Assembly: GCA_035318505.1 (NCBI GenBank)
Contig: DATHEQ010000134.1
Coordinates: 3,679-67,678 of the forward strand
Direction: 5' to 3'
Source of the DNA: DASWDH01 sp035318505
Lineage (GTDB): Bacteria; Myxococcota_A; Polyangia; Polyangiales; Polyangiaceae
DNA length: 64,000 bases
Below, piece after piece: positions 59,563 to 64,000 of this stretch. The notes beneath the pieces were generated by a model, which was given only the letters and a program-made list of their open reading frames with translations, ran no database searches and had not been told where the DNA came from. A program made the position numbers and the translations under genes. The stretch's first letter is position 1; the number at the start of each line of letters is the position of its first letter.

Positions 59563-61181
59563 GATCGCCCGAGCCTTTTGCGAAGCGTTGTCTCCAAGCT
59601 GCGCAGCTCGGAGCTTTTTGCGCAGTATGCAACCACGATGAACGCGGTGGCGAAGACGATGGCGCCCGCCACGCCGGGAAGCGCGCGAGCCCAGACGCCC
59701 CCGCCCCCGATGCGGGCGACGAACTCGGCGGTCGCGTAACCCGCGATGCCGGCGACGACCGAGGCGAAGCAAGTGCGCGCCGCCGACGCCGCGATTTCGC
59801 CGAGCCGCAACGACGGAAGGCGCCGGCCGAGACCAAACCAGAGGAGCAGCATCTGTGCCGCGCTCGACAGCGTCACCGCCATGCTGACGCCCACGTGGCC
59901 GAACATCGAGCGCAAAACGAGCGCCGCCACGACGAACACCACCAGGTCGATGGCCGAGATGACGACCGGCGTTCGCGTGTCGCCGAGCGCATAAAAGACG
60001 GGGACGATCTGCCGGACGGCGGCGACCGTCCACAGACCGAACCCCTGCGCCACGAGCGCGTGCGCCGTCTCGGTGGAAGCCACCGCGTCGAACGCGCCAC
60101 GTTCGAAAATCGAAACGACGATGGGACGCGCCAAAGCCACGAAGAGGGCCGTCGCTGGAATCGCGACGAAGAGCGAAAGTCGCATTCCATAGGCGTACGT
60201 CTTGGCGACTTCATCGAGCTGGCCCGAGGCAACGAGCTTGGCGAGCGCCGGCAGCGTGGCGGCTTGCAGAGCAAGCACGAAGATCCCCTGCGGAAAATCG
60301 CAAAGGCGCATGGCCCACGAGAAATAGCTCTGCGATCCCTCGGGCAGCTGGGAGAGAAACCGGCGCGACAGCATGAGATCGATGGCGTAGATACCGATGC
60401 CGGCCATCATCGGCACCATCCGCCCGAGCGCGTCGAGAACGCGCCGGTTACTGAAATCGAAAATGGGTCGCGACGCAAACCCGATGTGTCGCAACGATGG
60501 CCACTGCGCGATCACTTGGAGCGCGCCTCCCACTAGCACGCCCGCCGCCAGCGCCAAGATGCGATCTTGTCCCGCCGCGACGAACCAAGCGGGCAAAAGC
60601 AAGCACGCCACAACGAACGCGATGTTGAGGAGCCCGGGGGCAAATGCCGCCGCCGCGAAGCGCCCATAGCTATTGAGCGCCGCCATGCCGAGCGCCGCGG
60701 TGCCCATGAAGAAGATGTACGGAAACACCCAGCGCGTGAGCAATACCGTCCGTTCGAACGCGCCCGGCCGCGCGTGCATCCCGCCGGCAAAGAGCTCCAC
60801 CAGCCACGGGGCCCCGACGATCCCGAGCACGGTAACGACGACCAAAGCGACGAGCGACACGCCACGGATGGCGGCGAAGAAACGGCGCGCCGCGTCGTCC
60901 CCCTCCTCGGCGCGCACCTTGGCGAGCACCGGCACCACCGCCGCCGACGCCGCACCTTCGCCAAGCAGCGAGCGCAGCGCATTGGGCAAGGTGAAAGCCA
61001 CCCAGAAGGCGTCGGTTTCGGCGCGAGAAAATATCGCCGCCATGACGGTTTCGCGCACGAGGCCGAGGATGCGCGACACGAGCGTGCCCGCGCCTACGAT
61101 TCCCGCCCTACCGGGAAGCGCACGCCGCTCTTCCTCTCCGGAGGGCCGGCTCGGGGTGAGTGCGGTCGTGTTCACGCCCAC
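59559..61181 (-). CDS. murJ: Lipid II flippase MurJ (MviN)
   Basis: A 540-residue MOP-superfamily membrane protein that moves lipid II across the inner membrane. About 14 hydrophobic segments are visible. Family hallmarks: GAGTLVSRILGLVRETVMAAIF near the start (the Arg-rich first loop), AFTLPNALRSLLGEGAASAAVVPVL, LNSYGRFAAAAFAPGLLNI and YALGDTRTPVVIS. The N-terminal 25 residues are polar. It is followed by engB in a four-base overlap and preceded by a DUF971 gene 68 bases away. Confidence 0.94.
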   Translation of the reverse strand: MGVNTTALTPSRPSGEEERRALPGRAGIVGAGTLVSRILGLVRETVMAAIFSRAETDAFWVAFTLPNALRSLLGEGAASAAVVPVLAKVRAEEGDDAARRFFAAIRGVSLVALVVVTVLGIVGAPWLVELFAGGMHARPGAFERTVLLTRWVFPYIFFMGTAALGMAALNSYGRFAAAAFAPGLLNIAFVVACLLLPAWFVAAGQDRILALAAGVLVGGALQVIAQWPSLRHIGFASRPIFDFSNRRVLDALGRMVPMMAGIGIYAIDLMLSRRFLSQLPEGSQSYFSWAMRLCDFPQGIFVLALQAATLPALAKLVASGQLDEVAKTYAYGMRLSLFVAIPATALFVALARPIVVSIFERGAFDAVASTETAHALVAQGFGLWTVAAVRQIVPVFYALGDTRTPVVISAIDLVVFVVAALVLRSMFGHVGVSMAVTLSSAAQMLLLWFGLGRRLPSLRLGEIAASAARTCFASVVAGIAGYATAEFVARIGGGGVWARALPGVAGAIVFATAFIVVAYCAKSSELRSLETTLRKRLGRS

Positions 61182-61249
61182 GCTTTAGCCTGCCGGCTCT
61201 CGCATGTCTCGTTTTCAGCTCGTCTTGCTACGTGGTAGCTCGGCGCTGG

Positions 61250-61651
61250 CTACAAACGCGGCAGCTCCGGCTTTTCTTCCCCGTCGAAGTTGGGGCGGCA
61301 TTCGTCGCATTGGCAGAGCGAGCGCAAATACCGAAAGGTGTAGATTCCCGTTGCGTGCGCGTCGCCCCATTCGAAGCGCAGCGCGTAGCTTCCGACCTGC
61401 TCGATGTCGCGCAGCTCGAGATCGCCACCCGGTTTGAAACGCGCTTCGAGCTCGCCCCCGGGGACGAACCGAATCGTGCCCGAATGGCCTTGGCACCCCG
61501 CACAGGGGCAGTAGCCGCGCAAAATCTCGTGGGGGTAGATCCCGCGGTGACCGTCAGCCCAGGTGATCTCGAGGATGCGCGCATTGCGGGGCGCCTTGAC
61601 GTGGGTGGGGTGGGTGCGCGGATCGGGCTGCATCGCCGTCATCATGGTCAC
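61250..61651 (-). CDS. DUF971 / GBBH-like N-terminal domain protein
   Basis: A 133-residue protein of the DUF971 family (the N-terminal zinc domain of gamma-butyrobetaine hydroxylase, found free in bacteria). Typical parts are LEITWADGHRGIYPHEILRGYCPCAGCQG and the second pair CQCDEC; the two Cys pairs should bind a metal. A YALRFEWGDAHATGIYTFRYLR segment, the family's most conserved strand, is also present. The function of free DUF971 proteins is not settled; an Fe-S or metal delivery role has been suggested. It sits 24 bases downstream of recO. Confidence 0.88.
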   Translation of the reverse strand: MTMMTAMQPDPRTHPTHVKAPRNARILEITWADGHRGIYPHEILRGYCPCAGCQGHSGTIRFVPGGELEARFKPGGDLELRDIEQVGSYALRFEWGDAHATGIYTFRYLRSLCQCDECRPNFDGEEKPELPRL

Positions 61652-61675
61652 GACGGCGAGGCTCTGTCGAGTGGG

Positions 61676-62365
61676 CTACTCGTCCAGCCCGGCATGTCCA
61701 GCGAGCGCCTCGTCGACGAGCTTCTGCGCCACGGCCGTGTCCTCGCGCACGAGCGCGGCATCCCGTCCAGCGGCGGCCGCGGAGAGGCGTGCCCGCGTGG
61801 CCGCGTCGACGAGATGATGGTGGGGGCTATGTCCTCCTCCGCAAGACTGGCAAATGAGCCCCCCCGCCCCGGCGTCGACGAACGCAGAGCGCGCCATGTC
61901 ACAAGCGCGCCCGCAGCGCACGCAGCTATCGAGCTCGAGCCCATAGCCAAAATGCCGCAGCATTCGTAGGCCGCTCGCAGCAAGGTGGGTACCGGGAGGG
62001 AGGGCGTCGCTCGGATCATTGAGGCGATCGAGCAGCGCTTCGAGCTCGGCCCACACCTCGCGCTCCGGCGTGCGGTTGGGCGACCCTTCCCGCGTCCAGC
62101 GCAACGCCTTTCCGGCGGCGTTCATGCGGTCGAGGTTGGCCAGGATGTGGGTGCGCGGCGTAACGACGATGGCTTCCCGCAGACCGAAGAGCTCGGCTCC
62201 GGGGCGCTCGTCGATCGTCACCTTGACCGTGTGCATCGGTTCGAGGGACGCCGCGAACCGGCGTTGGCTCTTACGCGCCCCGCGCGCCATGGCGGCGACT
62301 TTGCCGAGCTCCTCCGTAAAAAACGTGATGACGGCGTCGGCCTCCCCGTAGGGGACGACGCGCAC
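61676..62365 (-). CDS. recO: DNA repair protein RecO
   Basis: A RecFOR-pathway protein with an N-terminal OB fold (PYGEADAVITFFTEELGKVAAMARGARKS, the family signature), a helical middle and a zinc knuckle CVRCGRACDM plus LICQSCGGG. The GTG at 62365 gives 229 residues but cuts into the first strand. The codons just upstream read SRALVV, which matches the missing ALVLR of the family, yet there is no ATG, GTG or TTG for at least 45 codons upstream in this frame. A CTG at 62371 or another rare start is possible. It follows the RodZ-like gene by 46 bases. Confidence 0.88.
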   Translation of the reverse strand: MRVVPYGEADAVITFFTEELGKVAAMARGARKSQRRFAASLEPMHTVKVTIDERPGAELFGLREAIVVTPRTHILANLDRMNAAGKALRWTREGSPNRTPEREVWAELEALLDRLNDPSDALPPGTHLAASGLRMLRHFGYGLELDSCVRCGRACDMARSAFVDAGAGGLICQSCGGGHSPHHHLVDAATRARLSAAAAGRDAALVREDTAVAQKLVDEALAGHAGLDE

Positions 62366-62411
62366 GACCAGAGCTCGTGATACGACCCGCTTGGAAGCGG
62401 TGCGAAACGGC

Positions 62412-62849
62412 CTACCCGTGGATGCCCTCGAAGAGCGAAACCGGTTGCTCCCCCGACGAGAGCTCGGTCGGCACGTCGCGGCCGCGCGGTTTGAGGACGA
62501 TGGAGAGCGCCAGGGTGAAGAGGATGAGCAGCACCACGAAGGCGATCGCGACGCCGAATCTACGCCCTTGTGTCTTTTGGATGGGGGAGGTCATGGGGAG
62601 CGGTGTGACCCACGCCACGCGCCGGCTGGAAGTGTAGCGGGCCAGCACGTCATCGACGGGGATGGCGACGGCCCGAGCGTATGCCTTCAAAAAGCCGCGT
62701 ACGAAGACTTCGCCGGGAAGATCGTCGAAGTGGTCGTTCTCGAGTCGTTCGAGGTTGCCCACCGGGATGCGCGTCGCCCGGGAGACTTCCTCCACGCTCA
62801 TCGCCCGCTCTTCGCGGTGGCGCTTGAGGTACTGGCCGATCGATTCCAT
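62412..62849 (-). CDS. RodZ-like membrane protein with helix-turn-helix
   Basis: A 145-residue protein. The N-terminus is an HTH_25-type domain (IGQYLKRHREERAMSVEEVSRATRIPVGNLERLE, then LPGEVFVRGFLKAYARAVAI), which is the RodZ pattern. A single membrane segment follows (FGVAIAFVVLLILFTLALSIV, about 98-118), and then a short periplasmic tail. RodZ links the MreB cytoskeleton to the cell wall machinery; this one lacks the C-terminal beta domain of E. coli RodZ. Upstream is the Tgl-like gene, 33 bases away. Confidence 0.85.
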   Translation of the reverse strand: MESIGQYLKRHREERAMSVEEVSRATRIPVGNLERLENDHFDDLPGEVFVRGFLKAYARAVAIPVDDVLARYTSSRRVAWVTPLPMTSPIQKTQGRRFGVAIAFVVLLILFTLALSIVLKPRGRDVPTELSSGEQPVSLFEGIHG

Positions 62850-62882
62850 TTCACCTCTTCGAGAACGACGCGCACGGCGTCA

Positions 62883-63791
62883 TCAGCATAGCGACGATTT
62901 CAGACTGGCCACACAACGCAGGCCGGCCGGTGTGTTGGGCGAGAGATCACGACACCTCTCCCAGTCTCCTCGGGCAAGCTCGCAGTTTTTTGACTTCGAA
63001 TACACGCGCGCCCGCGCCTCGAAGGCATCCTGGAGCAACTGACATTCGGGATGATCCGTTTCGACTGCTTGAGAAAGTGCTTGACGGGCCGCCTCGAGAT
63101 CGCCTTTTTTTTCGAGGGCGAGACCGAGACGGTAGTTGCCGACGCAGTAGCGGGGCTCGGCGTTGATGCTGCGCTTCAATGCCGTCACCGCGTCCTCGAG
63201 CTTGCCCTTTTCGAGATAGGCCAGGCCGAGGTTGCCCCAGGCGTCCCACGGCATCTGATAGAGAATGTCGTGGGCGAGCGGGTCGAGGACGGCCACGGCG
63301 TCGTCGTACCGTTTTTCCTGAATTAGAATGACGCCCAACGTATTTTGCGCTTCGCGATAGTCGGGCCGGAGCTTCACCGCCTCGCGCGCGGACTTCTCGG
63401 CCTCGGGCAAGCGGCAATCGTCGGTGACTCTCGAGGAGGAACAGAACGAGAGGTAAATCAGCGCGGCCAAGTGATGCGCGTCGGCGTTGCCGTCGTTTAG
63501 CTCGACGGCCTTCTGCACGTGCGCGAGTGCGCCGCGCGGATCGTGCCGCATCAAGAAAAGATCGCGCGCCATGTCGTATTCGGCATCGGACTGACGCTCG
63601 CTGTCGGCGCTGTTCGCACCGCGCGCGCCGCGCGAACAGGCCGCAACCCACAACATCCCTGCGGCCGCGACGGTCGAAAGTGCGAATGGTCCGATCGGAC
63701 GACGATGCAGCCGGGCTCGGACGCCTCCCCGTCGCGCCGCAAAGCGCGCGGTGGGGGTCGTCGGGGCCTCTCTGCGCTCGCATCGCGCCAT
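62883..63791 (-). CDS. TPR lipoprotein, Tgl/PilF-like
   Basis: A 302-residue protein. A basic start leads to VAAAGMLWVAAC, a lipobox with Cys near residue 52. The mature part contains at least four TPR units: DPRGALAHVQKAVELNDGNADAHHLAALIYL, RPDYREAQNTLGVILIQEKRYDDAV, DAWGNLGLAYLEKGKLEDAVTALKRSI and CVGNYRLGLALEKKGDLEAARQAL. PilF/Tgl lipoproteins assemble the PilQ secretin of type IV pili; this one has the same layout, though TPR proteins are too alike to be certain. The true start may be one of the later codons near the signal. The 209 bases upstream to the window edge show no gene. Confidence 0.75.
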   Translation of the reverse strand: MARCERREAPTTPTARFAARRGGVRARLHRRPIGPFALSTVAAAGMLWVAACSRGARGANSADSERQSDAEYDMARDLFLMRHDPRGALAHVQKAVELNDGNADAHHLAALIYLSFCSSSRVTDDCRLPEAEKSAREAVKLRPDYREAQNTLGVILIQEKRYDDAVAVLDPLAHDILYQMPWDAWGNLGLAYLEKGKLEDAVTALKRSINAEPRYCVGNYRLGLALEKKGDLEAARQALSQAVETDHPECQLLQDAFEARARVYSKSKNCELARGDWERCRDLSPNTPAGLRCVASLKSSLC

Positions 63792-64000
63792 TCGTCGTTC
63801 TTCGGACCGTTCCTAACTCCGCGTTTCCCGCGAACGTCGCGTACGAAACGAGGCAGAGGGTGGCGTCGTGTTACAGCGGAAGAAAACTCTGACCCGGCGT
63901 CGCGCTGCTTCGTTAAGCGAATTGTGAAGCCGCCAAACAGCGCAGGGTCCCAGCGAATTCGCGGGCTTTGGGGAATACCCTTCTGTAAGCCACGCGTCAA

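Noticed and set aside
63551..64000. 149-codon minus-strand open frame at the right edge
   Set aside because: It overlaps the Tgl-like gene in another frame and its translation is Arg-rich shadow type.

Overview
The window is high-GC bacterial chromosome, densely packed with genes, and reads like a myxobacterium of the Polyangia (Sorangium/Labilithrix-like Myxococcota). The clues are two large Ser/Thr kinases of eukaryotic type, two NtrC-type sigma-54 activators plus rpoN, many lipoproteins with TPR, PEGA or PQQ-type propeller domains, complete LPS-export parts (Gram-negative envelope), a Tgl/PilF-like TPR lipoprotein and a KaiC-like multi-domain ATPase. The organism call is inference from gene content. 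I saw no rRNA, tRNA, CRISPR array, insertion sequence or prophage.

Layout. 1-9.3 kb: a Cache-like lipoprotein, a previously hidden 53-codon gene, a small outer-membrane barrel, the 5-oxoprolinase operon pxpA-pxpB-pxpC with a PEGA lipoprotein, guaA, a large M16-like lipoprotein and a small Fe-S protein. 9.4-17.3 kb: a FabI/FabL-type enoyl-ACP reductase, a propeller protein, a GT-C-like membrane glycosyltransferase, a His-rich membrane protein and a Ser/Thr kinase with an unfamiliar N-terminal region. 17.5-26.1 kb: a long co-directional block lptA-lptB-rpoN-hpf-ptsN-hprK-rapZ-ptsH-ptsI. It holds a regulatory phosphotransferase chain (EI, HPr, EIIA-Ntr, HPr kinase/phosphorylase) with no sugar-transport component, next to sigma-54 and LPS export. 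26.1-32.2 kb: kinase, groEL with a clear promoter and strong terminator, a class II cyclic-nucleotide phosphodiesterase, the tail of a dead histidine kinase and an alpha/beta hydrolase.

32.4-37.4 kb: the most unusual locus. A good sigma-70-type promoter leads into three translationally coupled genes: an unknown 151-residue protein, an ATPase with three KaiC-type domains, and a GAF-GAF-histidine kinase-receiver hybrid. It is flanked on the right by a 44-bp exact direct repeat. 37.7-46.1 kb: BamB-like and YfgM-like genes, a membrane sulfatase-fold enzyme with HEAT repeats, greA, bamD and a sigma-54 activator with a GSFTGA loop. 46.1-53.5 kb: dut, a receiver with a decayed GGDEF domain, mepA, recN, a Fic-fold protein that has lost its catalytic motif and carries a Lys/Ala/Pro-rich tail, and a TolC-type channel. 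53.5-63.8 kb: sigma-54 activator, active-looking diguanylate cyclase, LptD-like protein, AMIN-like protein, engB, murJ, DUF971 protein, recO, a RodZ-like protein and a Tgl-like lipoprotein, all on the minus strand and mostly tightly spaced.

Taken together the window is envelope assembly (LPS, beta-barrel insertion, peptidoglycan lipid II flipping) interleaved with signal transduction (PTS-Ntr, sigma-54, c-di-GMP, cyclic nucleotide, Ser/Thr kinases). All starts and functions are read by eye from sequence. Distant-family calls are marked as such.
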